Assembly (NCBI RefSeq): GCF_018500185.1
Contig: NZ_JAHBGI010000012.1
Coordinates: forward strand, 64,708-128,707
From: Litoribacter ruber
Lineage (GTDB): Bacteria; Bacteroidota; Bacteroidia; Cytophagales; Cyclobacteriaceae
Length of the DNA stretch: 64,000 nt
Direction of reading: 5' to 3'
The position numbers and the translations under genes are program-made. Below are positions 25,045-35,531 of this stretch, piece after piece. Numbering within the stretch: the first letter of the stretch is position 1; each line of letters begins with the position of its first letter. The notes beneath the pieces were generated by a model. It saw nothing but the letters and a program-made list of their open reading frames with translations, had not been told where the DNA came from and made no database searches.

Positions 25045-25413
25045 ATGAGTTCCGATAAAATCAAGACCGTGGTCATTGTGGATGATGATAAAGTGCAGCA
25101 TATGATCAACCGGAAAATTCTCTTGCGAAGCTGTCCCGATTTGTGTCTTCAGTTTTTTGAAAGTCCCCTTACAGCTTTGGATTGGCTGGCCGAAAATCAG
25201 GCAGATCTTTTGCTGTTGGATATCAATATGCCCGAGATGAAAGGCTGGGAATTTTTGGAGATTTTGGAATCCAAATCCATAGAGCTGGATGTGAAAATGC
25301 TTACCTCAAGTATGGACGCCGATGATGTGGAGAAGAGTAAAAAATACAGGTTGGTCAGCGGTTTTTTAATTAAGCCATTGAACAAAAATGAAGTAGAAGT
25401 GCTTTTGAATTGA
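25045..25413 (+). CDS. single-domain response regulator (receiver only)
   Basis: A 122-residue CheY-like receiver with no output domain. Acidic pocket Asp13-Asp14-Asp15 in VVIVDDDKVQHM, phosphorylation site Asp59 in LLLLDINMPEMKG, Thr/Ser in KMLTSSMD and the conserved Lys in FLIKPL are all present, so it is able to be phosphorylated. VDDDKVQHMINRKIL is the type common in Cytophagales for stand-alone receivers used in phosphorelays. No histidine kinase is adjacent. The start MSSDKIKTVVIVDDD was chosen over the longer frame from 24970, which adds 25 unrelated residues. The mlaEFD operon starts 78 bases downstream. Confidence 0.9.
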   Translation: MSSDKIKTVVIVDDDKVQHMINRKILLRSCPDLCLQFFESPLTALDWLAENQADLLLLDINMPEMKGWEFLEILESKSIELDVKMLTSSMDADDVEKSKKYRLVSGFLIKPLNKNEVEVLLN

Positions 25414-25491
25414 GAAAGACAACTTTTATGCTTTTTTAAGAGACTTCTAAAGTGATATTTAGTAGTTTCGCATTTTGATTTCTAGTAAAAG

Positions 25492-26289
25492 ATGGCAGAA
25501 AAAACAGCTGAGAAGAAATATATCATATCTAAAAAAATAGACCAATTCTTCATTGACCTGGCGAGTATCTTCAGGTTTATGAAGCGCTTTTTTGTAGAAG
25601 TGTGGTTGCCGCCTTACGAGTTTAGAGAGGTGATTCGCCAATGTTATCAGATTGGGGTCAAATCCCTTCCTCTGATATCCCTCACTGGCTTTATTGTAGG
25701 GATAGTGTTTACCAACCAGTCCAGGCCCTCGCTGACCGAATTTGGGGCCACCAGCTGGCTACCTGCCCTGATTTCTATTGCCATTGTAAGGGCCATGGGA
25801 CCTTTGGTGACGGCACTGATAGCTGCAGGAAAAGTCGGTTCCAGTATTGGTGCGGAGATCAGCTCCATGAAAGTGACCGAGCAGATTGATGCCATGGAGG
25901 TATCCGCGACCAATCCTTTCAAGTTTTTGGTGGTGACCAGGGTTATTGCCTGTACCGTCATGATTCCACTACTGGTAATGTATGTGGATTTTGTGGCCCT
26001 TTTGGGAGCCTTTTTGAATGTCCACCAAAATGAACTTACCAGTCTGACCACCTTCTTTGTGGAGGTTTTTGAGGCGCTTACCTTCTTGGATATCTTTTCA
26101 TCCATCATAAAATCTACCGTATTCGGCTTTACCATAGGGATCGTGGGCTGCTATAAGGGCTACACATCCTCCAAAGGAACCGAAGGGGTGGGGAAGGCAG
26201 CCAATGCATCCGTGGTAATGGCTATGTTTCTGATCTTTATCGAGGAGCTGTTGGCTTTGCAGATTGTTAACTTCTTTAGATTTAATTAA
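25492..26289 (+). CDS. mlaE: MlaE-type permease of a lipid ABC transporter
   Basis: Inner-membrane permease (265 residues) of the Mla/MCE phospholipid transporter that works between the two membranes. The family signature is clear: SLPLISLTGFIVGIVFTNQ near residue 58, SIAIVRAMGPLVTALIAAGKVGSSIGAEISSMKVTEQIDAMEV (the cytoplasmic coupling loop) and FSSIIKSTVFGFTIGIVGCYKG. About five hydrophobic segments. The ATPase gene follows after 3 bases and mlaD overlaps that, so mlaE-mlaF-mlaD form one operon. The usual mlaB and mlaC are not present here. Confidence 0.92.
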   Translation: MAEKTAEKKYIISKKIDQFFIDLASIFRFMKRFFVEVWLPPYEFREVIRQCYQIGVKSLPLISLTGFIVGIVFTNQSRPSLTEFGATSWLPALISIAIVRAMGPLVTALIAAGKVGSSIGAEISSMKVTEQIDAMEVSATNPFKFLVVTRVIACTVMIPLLVMYVDFVALLGAFLNVHQNELTSLTTFFVEVFEALTFLDIFSSIIKSTVFGFTIGIVGCYKGYTSSKGTEGVGKAANASVVMAMFLIFIEELLALQIVNFFRFN

Positions 26290-26292
26290 GCC

Positions 26293-27042
26293 ATGAGGGA
26301 GAAGGTAATTGAAATAAAAGGGCTTACAAAATCTTTTGGGGACCTGCATGTGCTCAAAGGGGTGGATCTGAATCTTTATAAGGGAGAAAACCTGGTTGTG
26401 CTGGGTAAATCCGGTACAGGTAAGTCTGTTTTGATTAAGATTGTAGTTGGGTTGTTGACCCAGGATGAGGGTTCGCTGAAGGTATTTGGTCAGGAAGTGA
26501 ACAGCCTGCCAAGCAAGGAGTTGGATAAATTGAGGTTGAAGATCGGCTTTTCTTTCCAGCACAGTGCGCTTTATGATAGTATGACGGTGAGGGAAAATCT
26601 TGAATTTCCCTTGGTGAGAAATGTGAAAACCATTACCGAAAGTGAGAAGGAAAAAAAGATTCATCGCGTATTGGAATCTGTAGGCTTGAGCCAGGCCATT
26701 GACCAGATGCCGTCTGAGCTTTCCGGTGGACAGAAGAAAAGAATCGGTATTGCCAGGACTTTAATTTTGGAGCCCGAAATCATGCTCTACGATGAGCCCA
26801 CAGCCGGTCTTGACCCCATTACCTGTGGCGATATCAACGACCTGATCAATCAGGTGCGGGATGAATATAAGACTTCTTCCATTGTTATTACCCACGACCT
26901 TACCTGCGCCAAAGTAACCGGTGATAGGCAGGCGGTTTTGCTGGATGGCAAGTTTGGGGCAGTGGGAGAGTTTGAAGAAGTGTTTCATTATACTTCAGAT
27001 GATAGAATTAAGGCGTTTTATGATTATAACTTCATTAATTGA
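26293..27042 (+). CDS. mlaF: MlaF-type ATPase of a lipid ABC transporter
   Basis: ATP-binding subunit of 249 residues. Walker A LGKSGTGKSVLIKI (about 37-50), Q loop in GFSFQHSALYDSMTV, ABC signature LSGGQKKRIGIARTL, Walker B IMLYDEPTAGLDP and the switch His in IVITHDL are complete. The insert after the Q loop with TVRENLEFPL is that of the Mla/MCE ATPases. It energises lipid transfer with MlaE and MlaD. The stop TGA overlaps the mlaD ATG by one base. Confidence 0.94.
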   Translation: MREKVIEIKGLTKSFGDLHVLKGVDLNLYKGENLVVLGKSGTGKSVLIKIVVGLLTQDEGSLKVFGQEVNSLPSKELDKLRLKIGFSFQHSALYDSMTVRENLEFPLVRNVKTITESEKEKKIHRVLESVGLSQAIDQMPSELSGGQKKRIGIARTLILEPEIMLYDEPTAGLDPITCGDINDLINQVRDEYKTSSIVITHDLTCAKVTGDRQAVLLDGKFGAVGEFEEVFHYTSDDRIKAFYDYNFIN

Positions 27043-28022
27043 TGAAAAGTGAAAATAGAAAATCCGTTATCGTAGGCATTTTCACCTTGATCGGGATAAT
27101 TATTCTCGTGGCGGGTATCATGACTTTGGGCGGGCAGCAAAAGAAGTTTGTCAAAAGCTTCAGAGTAAAGGCCGTATTCGATGATGTTGCCGGTCTGCAG
27201 GTAGGTAACAACGTATGGTTTTCAGGTGTGAAAATCGGGACCGTCCGAAAAATCAATTTCTATGGGGATTCCCAGGTGGAAATTGAGATGAATATCGAAG
27301 AAAAAACCCGTGAGTTTATCCGAAAAGACTCCAAAGCCACTATTAGCTCTGACGGTCTGATCGGTAACAAGATCATTGTCATCTATGGGGGAACCACTCA
27401 GGCTCCAACTATTGAAAACGATGATAGGCTGGTCTCGGTGATGCCGCTGGATACCGATAAGATGATGGAAACCCTTCAGGAGAATAATAGAAACTTGGTT
27501 TCTATTACTAATGACCTAAAGAACCTTACGGGCAAAATCAGCGAGGGTGAGGGGATCATAGGGGCTGTGCTTACGGATAGTCTGCTTGCGGAGAATTTCC
27601 GAAACATGCTAAGCAACCTTGAAAGCACCACGGTCAATAGCAACCAAATCACGGCAGACCTATCACGCTTTGCTTCAAAAATGAATCAGGAAGGGACTTT
27701 GCTTGATAACTTGGTGAAGGATACCACCGTGTTTAAAAGCCTTCAGGCAACGGCTAAGAGTTTGGAAAGTACCACCGAGGAGGCTTCTGCTGCCGCGGCT
27801 AATTTCAACGCAGCAAGTGAGAAAATCAAGGAAACAGACAATGCCCTGGGGATGCTTCTGAATGACGAGCAATTTGCACAATATCTCAAAGGGACCTTGG
27901 AGAATCTGGAATCAGGTACAGATAGACTAGATGAAAATCTTGAGGCTTTACAGCATTCTTGGTTGCTTAGGAGGTATTTTAGACGTCAGGCCAGACAGCA
28001 AGCGGCAGAAGAGGCGAATTAA
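27042..28022 (+). CDS. mlaD: MlaD-type MCE-domain protein
   Basis: Periplasmic lipid-binding subunit, 326 residues. One N-terminal transmembrane segment (VIVGIFTLIGIIILVAGIMTLGG) anchors it. The MCE domain (about 40-120) begins FRVKAVFDDVAGLQVGNNVWFSGVKIGTV and includes TISSDGLIGNKIIVIYGG. The rest is a long helical region with heptad-like repeats (residues 140-300) that may extend through the periplasm. The ATG at 27042 overlaps the mlaF stop (TGATG) and replaces an upstream TTG. It ends the operon, and a terminator lies 60 bases downstream. Confidence 0.92.
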   Translation: MKSENRKSVIVGIFTLIGIIILVAGIMTLGGQQKKFVKSFRVKAVFDDVAGLQVGNNVWFSGVKIGTVRKINFYGDSQVEIEMNIEEKTREFIRKDSKATISSDGLIGNKIIVIYGGTTQAPTIENDDRLVSVMPLDTDKMMETLQENNRNLVSITNDLKNLTGKISEGEGIIGAVLTDSLLAENFRNMLSNLESTTVNSNQITADLSRFASKMNQEGTLLDNLVKDTTVFKSLQATAKSLESTTEEASAAAANFNAASEKIKETDNALGMLLNDEQFAQYLKGTLENLESGTDRLDENLEALQHSWLLRRYFRRQARQQAAEEAN

Positions 28023-28081
28023 TAAACGACGTTTCAGATCATATAAAATACATTTCAATTGGTTGAATTTACAATTGATTT

Positions 28082-28114
28082 AAAAAGCCTGAGTATACTT
28101 ACTCGGGCTTTTTG
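28082..28114 (+). terminator. terminator of the mlaEFD operon
   Basis: AAAAAGCCTGAGTA / TACTCGGGCTTTTT (one G-U pair), 4-base loop, T run included in the stem end. Confidence 0.88.
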
Positions 28115-28398
28115 TGTAGGGGTGAGATTAAAATGAGGCCTATAAAATTCTTCCAGAAGAAGAAAACTTGCCTGCACAGGCAGGTCTATGAATCTTATCT
28201 TTCTGCCATTAGGTGTGAGTTTGTAAGATCCCAAACTGAACTCTGAGAAACGCCGTGTCTCTTTTCATTCCACGAAGGGGTTTTTGTTTTCATACTTTGT
28301 GCCTTTATTTTATGCTTTCGAATGGGTAATTGGAACGGTTTAAATCGTAATGACCCCGTCTTAGAAGGAAGCTCCGAATACTACTACGTCGAACTCAG

Positions 28399-28430
28399 CC
28401 TCCCGTTCTTCCGTCTCCCGTCTTCGGTCC
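28399..28430. repeat. degenerate 7-base tandem repeat (GTCT type), copy 3
   Basis: Units CTCCCGT, TCTTCCGTC, TCCCGTC and TTCGGTC in a row. Same family as the copies at 12063, 16165 and 57226. Confidence 0.8.
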
Positions 28431-28613
28431 CAAAATCCAAATCTTTCTCCGGCCAAAGCATCGTTTAAGGTTTTAATTCCGTGAATAAAATTAAAGCCTG
28501 ACATCAGGTAACTTGGTATAAGTTTTACTTAATCAAGCTTGTATATTTACTTTGGCAACCTATTTTTTGGCATAAGGAACATGGATTTTGAAGTTTGTGA
28601 TTTTTCTTAAAAC

Positions 28614-28640
28614 AAACCTCTCCATGGGAGGTTAATTTTT
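28614..28640 (+). promoter_or_regulatory. leader hairpin upstream of acnA, terminator-like
   Basis: AACCTC / GAGGTT with TCCATGG in the loop, followed by TAATTTTTT. It ends 60 bases before the acnA ATG. A second hairpin GCCGG / CCGGC (28642-28665) follows. The order hairpin, T run, hairpin could serve attenuation of aconitase, but could also be chance. Confidence 0.4.
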
Positions 28641-28699
28641 TGCCGGCTTCACTTTTCCTTCCGGCCATGAGTTCAATCTTTTAAATCTACCCCATTCAT

Positions 28700-31486
28700 A
28701 TGTCTTTGGATCCATATCAAATCAAGCGTTCTCTTTCAACCCCACAGGGTGATCTTACTTATTGGAGTCTATTTGAGCTTTGCCAGCAGGGTAAAAGCAT
28801 TCAGAAACTGCCTTTTAGCATCCGTATACTCCTTGAAAATGCCCTCCGCAACTTTGATGATTTTGCCATTACAAAAGAGAATATTGACACGATTCTCAAT
28901 TGGTCTCCCAGCCCTTCTGATAAAGATATACCATTCAAACCGGCGAGAGTGCTGATGCAGGATTTCACCGGTGTGCCGGCTGTAGTGGACATCGCCTCCT
29001 TGAGAGCCGAGGCTGTCCGGAAGGGTAAAGATGGGCAGAAGATAAACCCGCTTATCCCCGTTGATCTTGTGATAGATCACTCGGTTCAGGTGGACTATTT
29101 TGGAACCAATTATTCCTATAAAAAGAACGTAGATGTAGAATATGAAAGAAACGGCGAAAGGTACCAGTTGCTAAAATGGGCGCAGACCGCATTTGACAAT
29201 TTCTCGGTAGTGCCTCCGGGCATGGGCATTTGCCACCAGGTAAATTTGGAGTACCTCGCCCAAGGGGTAATTGTAAGGGACGGTCAGATTTTTCCAGACA
29301 CCTTGGTAGGCACCGACTCCCATACCCCCATGGTGAATGGAATTGGCGTAGTGGGGTGGGGTGTTGGCGGGATTGAGGCCGAAGCAGCGATTCTGGGCCA
29401 GCCTATCAATTTTATCATGCCGGAAGTAGTTGGGCTCAAACTAACAGGCTCTTTGCCGCTGGGGACTACGGCCACGGATATGGTGTTGACCATTACCCAG
29501 CTGCTCAGAAGCCATGGGGTAGTGGGCAAGTTTGTGGAGGTCTTTGGGCCGGGGCTGGATACCCTGTCGGTGCCGGACCGGGCCACTATTGCAAATATGT
29601 CTCCTGAGTTTGGCTGCACAGTGACATATTTCCCCATAGATGACCGCACGCTTGACTACATGGCCAAAACCAACCGAAGCGAGGAGCAGATCAAGCTGGT
29701 GGAGCAATACTGCAAGGAAAACCTGCTTTGGAGAAAAGATGAGGAGCAGATCGAATACTCAAGTGTAGTAGAATTGAACTTGGACAATGTGGAGCCAACC
29801 GTAGCTGGACCAAAGAGACCACAGGATAAGATTTTGCTTAGGGAGTTCAAAAGTAAGTTTGGTGAAATCCTGCAGGATGTTCACGGCAGGGAATACATTC
29901 CAATAGATAAAAGAGATGTGAGCAGGTGGTATGAGGAAGGGGGGAGCAGCCAGCCAACTGAGCAAGCCTCCAGTATTCCTTCCGATGTTGAAATTGAAAC
30001 CAAACTTCGGGATGGACTTAAAACTGTAGTGGTAAAGCTGCATAATGAGAAATTTGCACTTCACGACGGCTCTGTGGTGATTGCGGCCATCACCTCCTGT
30101 ACAAATACCTCCAATCCAAATGTGATGATAGGGGCGGGTTTGGTAGCTCAGAAGGCCAGGCAGCGTGGACTGGATGTAAAACCTTGGGTAAAAACTTCCC
30201 TTGCTCCAGGATCGAAGGTAGTAACCGACTACCTGATAAAAGCCAACCTGCTTGATGATCTAGAGGCATTGAGATTTCATCTGGTGGGGTATGGTTGCAC
30301 TTCATGCATTGGTAACAGTGGTCCTCTGCCAAAGCATATAGCCAAAGCGGTGGAGGAAAATGACTTAGTGGTCGCTTCTGTCCTTTCGGGTAATAGAAAC
30401 TTTGAAGCCAGGGTACACCCCCAAGTTAAAATGAATTATCTCATGTCGCCAATGCTGGTAGTGGCCTATGCATTGGCAGGGAGGGTGGATATCGACCTTA
30501 ACTCGGAGCCGTTGGGCTACGATCCCAATTTAGAGCCGGTGTATCTCAAAGATATCTGGCCTAGCAATGAGGAAATTTTCGAAGTGGTGAGCAAGGTGCT
30601 TAGCCCGGGGGATTTTGAGAAGAATTATGGGGAGATATTTGAAGGTAATGAGCAGTGGAAAAACCTAGAAGCACCCAAAGATCCTGTTTATCAATGGAAT
30701 GAAAAGTCCACATACATTAAAGAAGCCCCGTTTTTTGATGGGATTTCGGAAGAAATCGCAGAACCCAAGGATATTAAAAATGCACATGTGCTCCTAAAGC
30801 TAGGGGATAGCATTACTACCGATCATATTTCTCCGGCAGGGGCATTTTCGGAGGTCTCGGCTGCAGGCAAATTCCTTTTGGAGCGTGGGGTGCCTAAGGA
30901 GAATTTCAATTCCTATGGATCCAGAAGGGGAAATGATGAGATTATGGTGAGAGGTACATTTGCCAATGTGAGGATAAAAAATGAGCTTTCTACCAAGGAA
31001 GGTGGCTATACCATCCACATTCCAAGTGGTGAGGAGATGAATGTGTATGATGCTGCCCAGATATATAAGGAGACAAATACCCCATTGCTGGTATTGGCAG
31101 GCAAAGAATATGGAAGCGGGTCATCCAGGGACTGGGCCGCTAAGGGTACCAGCCTGTTGGGGGTAAAAGCGGTATTGGCAGAAAGCTACGAAAGAATCCA
31201 CCGCAGCAACCTGGTTGGCATGGGAGTGCTTCCTCTCCAATACGCAGAAGGTGATAATGCCGAAACGCTTGAACTTAGTGGAAAAGAAAAGTTTTCCATA
31301 GAAAACATTGAAAGTGGTTTGGAAGTGGGAAAGAGGCTTTTAGTCCACGTGGAGAATGAAGATGGGCAAAGAAAAAGTTTTGAAGTTATCAGTAGGCTCG
31401 ATTCTGGCATTGAAATTGAATACTTCAAACACGGAGGTATCCTGAATTATGTTTTTCGTCAGTTTTTACAGCGTGACAATTCTTAA
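28700..31486 (+). CDS. acnA: aconitate hydratase, AcnA type
   Basis: Interconverts citrate and isocitrate in the citric acid cycle, using a 4Fe-4S cluster. At 928 residues it is the AcnA/IRP1 type, slightly longer than the E. coli enzyme because of a variable linker around residues 410-440. Cluster Cys residues lie in ITSCTNTSNPNVM and GYGCTSCIGNSG. Further family blocks are GTDSHTPMVNGIGVVGWGVG, DHISPAGA, SYGSRRGNDEIMVRGTF (swivel domain) and GSGSSRDWAAKG. A hairpin-containing leader precedes it. A lipoprotein gene starts 54 bases after the stop with no terminator between. Confidence 0.95.
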   Translation: MSLDPYQIKRSLSTPQGDLTYWSLFELCQQGKSIQKLPFSIRILLENALRNFDDFAITKENIDTILNWSPSPSDKDIPFKPARVLMQDFTGVPAVVDIASLRAEAVRKGKDGQKINPLIPVDLVIDHSVQVDYFGTNYSYKKNVDVEYERNGERYQLLKWAQTAFDNFSVVPPGMGICHQVNLEYLAQGVIVRDGQIFPDTLVGTDSHTPMVNGIGVVGWGVGGIEAEAAILGQPINFIMPEVVGLKLTGSLPLGTTATDMVLTITQLLRSHGVVGKFVEVFGPGLDTLSVPDRATIANMSPEFGCTVTYFPIDDRTLDYMAKTNRSEEQIKLVEQYCKENLLWRKDEEQIEYSSVVELNLDNVEPTVAGPKRPQDKILLREFKSKFGEILQDVHGREYIPIDKRDVSRWYEEGGSSQPTEQASSIPSDVEIETKLRDGLKTVVVKLHNEKFALHDGSVVIAAITSCTNTSNPNVMIGAGLVAQKARQRGLDVKPWVKTSLAPGSKVVTDYLIKANLLDDLEALRFHLVGYGCTSCIGNSGPLPKHIAKAVEENDLVVASVLSGNRNFEARVHPQVKMNYLMSPMLVVAYALAGRVDIDLNSEPLGYDPNLEPVYLKDIWPSNEEIFEVVSKVLSPGDFEKNYGEIFEGNEQWKNLEAPKDPVYQWNEKSTYIKEAPFFDGISEEIAEPKDIKNAHVLLKLGDSITTDHISPAGAFSEVSAAGKFLLERGVPKENFNSYGSRRGNDEIMVRGTFANVRIKNELSTKEGGYTIHIPSGEEMNVYDAAQIYKETNTPLLVLAGKEYGSGSSRDWAAKGTSLLGVKAVLAESYERIHRSNLVGMGVLPLQYAEGDNAETLELSGKEKFSIENIESGLEVGKRLLVHVENEDGQRKSFEVISRLDSGIEIEYFKHGGILNYVFRQFLQRDNS

Positions 31487-31527
31487 AGGATGTTTTTTTA
31501 TAAAGTTTATTGATATTTTAATTATTT

Positions 31528-31536
31528 AAAGGAGGT
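31528..31536 (+). promoter_or_regulatory. strong Shine-Dalgarno site
   Basis: AAAGGAGGT ends four bases before the ATG at 31541 (5 bases from GGAGG). It is a full match to the anti-Shine-Dalgarno sequence, which is rare in Bacteroidota and not seen before the other genes of this window. Confidence 0.75.
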
Positions 31537-31540
31537 AATC

Positions 31541-32275
31541 ATGTTAAGGAAAATTTGTGGTGTAGCACTTTGCGCTATCGCGTTGAGTAGTTGTACATCA
31601 GACGACCAAAGAGACTACAGCGAAGTCTATGTCCCAGAGATTTTGGAAATTGCACCAGTGGAAAGAATCCAGCAACTTGAAAGAATGAATTTTATCATGC
31701 ACGAGGGCAAAACACCTCCTCAGGTTTCGGGATCTTACAAAGCCAGCCCTTACTATATGACAGCCAGTAACGAACAAAACTGGACTTACCAGTCAGGTGA
31801 GCGGGTAGAGGATTATTATTACCGATTCAGGGACCAAAATATGTCCGACTTGTCCATTAGAATGGATGTAAGGGGAGTGGATCCTGAGTTTGAAAACATT
31901 GTGTACGATTCTCCCAATGAGAAAAGATACATGTCAGGTAACGGCAACAAGTTTTCTGCTTTTTCAATAGTTGAAAACTATTACGTGTACCATGAAAGAG
32001 ATAGAATTGACACTGCCCGGTTCAGAAGCCTTGAAGTGGTGAGTGCGGAAGTGTCAGATGAAGGATTGAGAAATTATCAATATGCGTTTGTAATGTTGGA
32101 TAATTATGGTGATCCTTTGAATAAGTTAGCGCAAAATGATGCCACTAGAATATTCTACGATGGTGATAGAATGGCACAAGCCCATCCGTTTTTTGAAGGT
32201 GAAATGGCCGATGATGAGGTTGGGGTAAGAAGAAAGTTCAGACCATTGGAAAGACAAGATATTGATCAGTTTTAA
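31541..32275 (+). CDS. hypothetical lipoprotein, 244 residues
   Basis: Lipoprotein signal MLRKICGVALCAIALSSC with lipidated Cys18. The mature part is polar, rich in Tyr, Asp, Glu and Arg, and ends in a charged tail (VRRKFRPLERQDIDQF). Segments such as YYMTASNEQNWTYQSGERVEDYYYRF and YVYHERDRIDTARFRS suggest beta structure, but no domain or catalytic motif is recognised. It is preceded by an exact Shine-Dalgarno sequence and followed by its own terminator. It may be cotranscribed with acnA (54-base gap). Confidence 0.82.
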   Translation: MLRKICGVALCAIALSSCTSDDQRDYSEVYVPEILEIAPVERIQQLERMNFIMHEGKTPPQVSGSYKASPYYMTASNEQNWTYQSGERVEDYYYRFRDQNMSDLSIRMDVRGVDPEFENIVYDSPNEKRYMSGNGNKFSAFSIVENYYVYHERDRIDTARFRSLEVVSAEVSDEGLRNYQYAFVMLDNYGDPLNKLAQNDATRIFYDGDRMAQAHPFFEGEMADDEVGVRRKFRPLERQDIDQF

Positions 32276-32300
32276 GGATTTTTGAGTTCTATATTAATTC

Positions 32301-32337
32301 AACCCGTTGCTAAAAAGCAGCGGGTTGTTTGTTTTTA
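32301..32337 (+). terminator. terminator after the lipoprotein gene
   Basis: AACCCGTTGC / GCAGCGGGTT (one G-U pair), loop TAAAAA, then GTTTGTTTTT. Confidence 0.85.
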
Positions 32338-32527
32338 ATTAAATCTGAACAATAGGGGGTAATAAACCCAGGCGTCTTTTGGGTTGATTAGAGACCCTCA
32401 AAATATGGATCATATTTGAATTCTAAAAATCCGGGTCAGATTTTAATCTCCAAACCCCCGCAGAAGATTTCGTCAGTCGAATATAAAACCGTATTTTTAT
32501 GCCTTTAAACCATTAAACCGATTTTAA

Positions 32528-34174
<1,647 letters not shown>

Positions 34175-34177
34175 ATT

Positions 34178-34213
34178 AAAAAGGCCTGCAGAACTCTTCT
34201 ACAGGCCTTTTTT
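34178..34213. terminator. bidirectional terminator between pgi and the esterase gene
   Basis: AAAAAGGCCTG / CAGGCCTTTTT stem of 11 bases, loop of about 12, T runs on both strands. Confidence 0.88.
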
Positions 34214-35004
34214 TATTTCCACTTAAAAAGAAATTTTATGGCATCATTGAACTCTCTGGCCCAATACCACTCTTTATGCTCGCCGTCTTCATGTATAAGA
34301 GATTTGAATTGACTCTGGGTTAAAACATCGGTCAGGACGGATTCAGCTTTTACCTGATCCTTGGGAAAATCCACTTCACCGAAGACTTCCTTTGCTCCGC
34401 TGATCATATAAATTCTAGTATCGGAGCTTATTTTCTCCAGATATTCTCTTTCAATGGTTTTGGGGTTAAACCAAAAGGCGGGCGAAAATATCCCGGCTAC
34501 CGTAAAAACTTCTGGAAATTCGGCTAATGCCTGAATGGAAATCAGTCCGCCAAGACTACTTCCCATAATACCAACTTTGTCTTTATCAATATTGAAATTT
34601 GAATTGATTACAGGCATGACTTCCTCCAGGATAAAGCTGAGGTAATCCTTTCCGTTTCCAGAGGAATGGTCGGGGTTATAATAATAGGAAAGTTCTGCCA
34701 TCCTTTTCTCCCCTCCATTTGCAATACCCACTACGATCAACTCCAATCCCTCTTTTTCCAAGACAAATAGGTTTTCCTGAAGCTGCCAGGTCCCTGCATA
34801 AGCGAGGGAGTCATACCATAAATTCTGCCCATCATGCATATATAATACGGGATAGGTTTTCCCGGAGTCATAGCCAGATGGCGTGATGATCCAGATATCT
34901 CTGGCTTCCCCTAGGTGCTCACTGAAGATTTTTTGATGGGCAATCTTTTGGGCAAAGCCTAAAGTAGAAATAAAGCTCAATATGATAACTAGAAGCGATT
35001 TCAT
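34213..35004 (-). CDS. exported esterase of the Fes/esterase-D family
   Basis: A secreted alpha/beta hydrolase, 263 residues with signal peptide (MKSLLVIILSFISTLGFAQ). The fold is shown by YPVLYMHDGQNLW (oxyanion region), ELIVVGIANGGEKR, VGIMGSSLGGLISIQAL with the nucleophile Ser150, and HEDGEHKEWYWAREF, which supplies the catalytic His. It resembles the putative esterases related to enterochelin esterase and feruloyl esterase. The ester attacked is unknown. Its ATG overlaps the stop of the VOC gene (ATGA), so the two are translationally coupled. Confidence 0.85.
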   Translation of the reverse strand: MKSLLVIILSFISTLGFAQKIAHQKIFSEHLGEARDIWIITPSGYDSGKTYPVLYMHDGQNLWYDSLAYAGTWQLQENLFVLEKEGLELIVVGIANGGEKRMAELSYYYNPDHSSGNGKDYLSFILEEVMPVINSNFNIDKDKVGIMGSSLGGLISIQALAEFPEVFTVAGIFSPAFWFNPKTIEREYLEKISSDTRIYMISGAKEVFGEVDFPKDQVKAESVLTDVLTQSQFKSLIHEDGEHKEWYWAREFNDAIKFLFKWK

Positions 35005-35411
35005 TTAATGTTTGGGTTTTTGGAACTAGGTTCAATCAGGTCCCAAAGGTTGCCATAAAGATCCTTGAAGACAACCACTTTCCCGTATTCTTCATTCACA
35101 GGGCCCCGCACAATTGGAATGTTGTGAAGATTTAAATTTTCTAGATCCCGCTCAAGGTTGTCTGTGTAGAGGAAAAGAAAAACCCTCCCCCCTGCCTGAT
35201 TGCCGACATAGTTCAGCTGTTCTGGATTGGCCGCTTTTGCGAGTAAAAGGGAGGCACCACCGCTTCCTTGGGGCTTTACCACCACCCATCGTTTGGTTTC
35301 CGACAGCGGGGTGTCTTCGATAAGAAGGAATTTTAGCTTTTTCACATAAAATTCAATGGCCTCATCATAATCCCGCACCAGTAATGACATTTGGACAAAC
35401 CGTTGGTTCAT
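35001..35411 (-). CDS. VOC-superfamily (glyoxalase-like) protein
   Basis: A 136-residue vicinal-oxygen-chelate protein with two beta-alpha-beta-beta-beta modules: MNQRFVQMSLLVRDYDEAIEFYVKKL and GRVFLFLYTDNLERDLENL, ending VVFKDLYGNLWDLIEP, where Glu is a typical metal ligand. Such small VOC proteins include lyases, dioxygenases and antibiotic-binding proteins, and substrate cannot be told. It is upstream in a two-gene unit with the exported esterase (4-base overlap), although one partner is cytoplasmic and the other exported. Confidence 0.85.
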   Translation of the reverse strand: MNQRFVQMSLLVRDYDEAIEFYVKKLKFLLIEDTPLSETKRWVVVKPQGSGGASLLLAKAANPEQLNYVGNQAGGRVFLFLYTDNLERDLENLNLHNIPIVRGPVNEEYGKVVVFKDLYGNLWDLIEPSSKNPNIK

Positions 35412-35531
35412 AACTTTAGAATTGAAAGCTGGTTTTTGCCTTAAAAATACGCCTTACATATAAGAAAAGTATGATCATAAGTGAAAAAACTGGAAATTAG
35501 GCACGTAATTCCAAAATTCAAACCTGTTAAC

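Larger units (their letters stand above)
28023..28699. other. 677-base intergenic region between mlaD and acnA
   Basis: The longest gene-free stretch of the window. In order it holds the mlaD terminator (28082), an imperfect palindrome of the CTTGCCTGCACAGGCAGG type (28167-28187), about 200 bases without recognised content, copy 3 of the 7-base repeat (28399-28430), and the acnA leader with two hairpins. A 48-codon frame from about 28322 passes through the repeat and is not believed. No RNA family was recognised. Confidence 0.6.

Noticed and set aside
26098-26664. 188-residue minus-strand frame across mlaE/mlaF
   Set aside because: Antisense to two genes with intact motifs, including Walker A.
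28322-28468. 48-codon frame beginning MGNWNGLNRN
   Set aside because: Runs through copy 3 of the 7-base repeat and resembles no protein.
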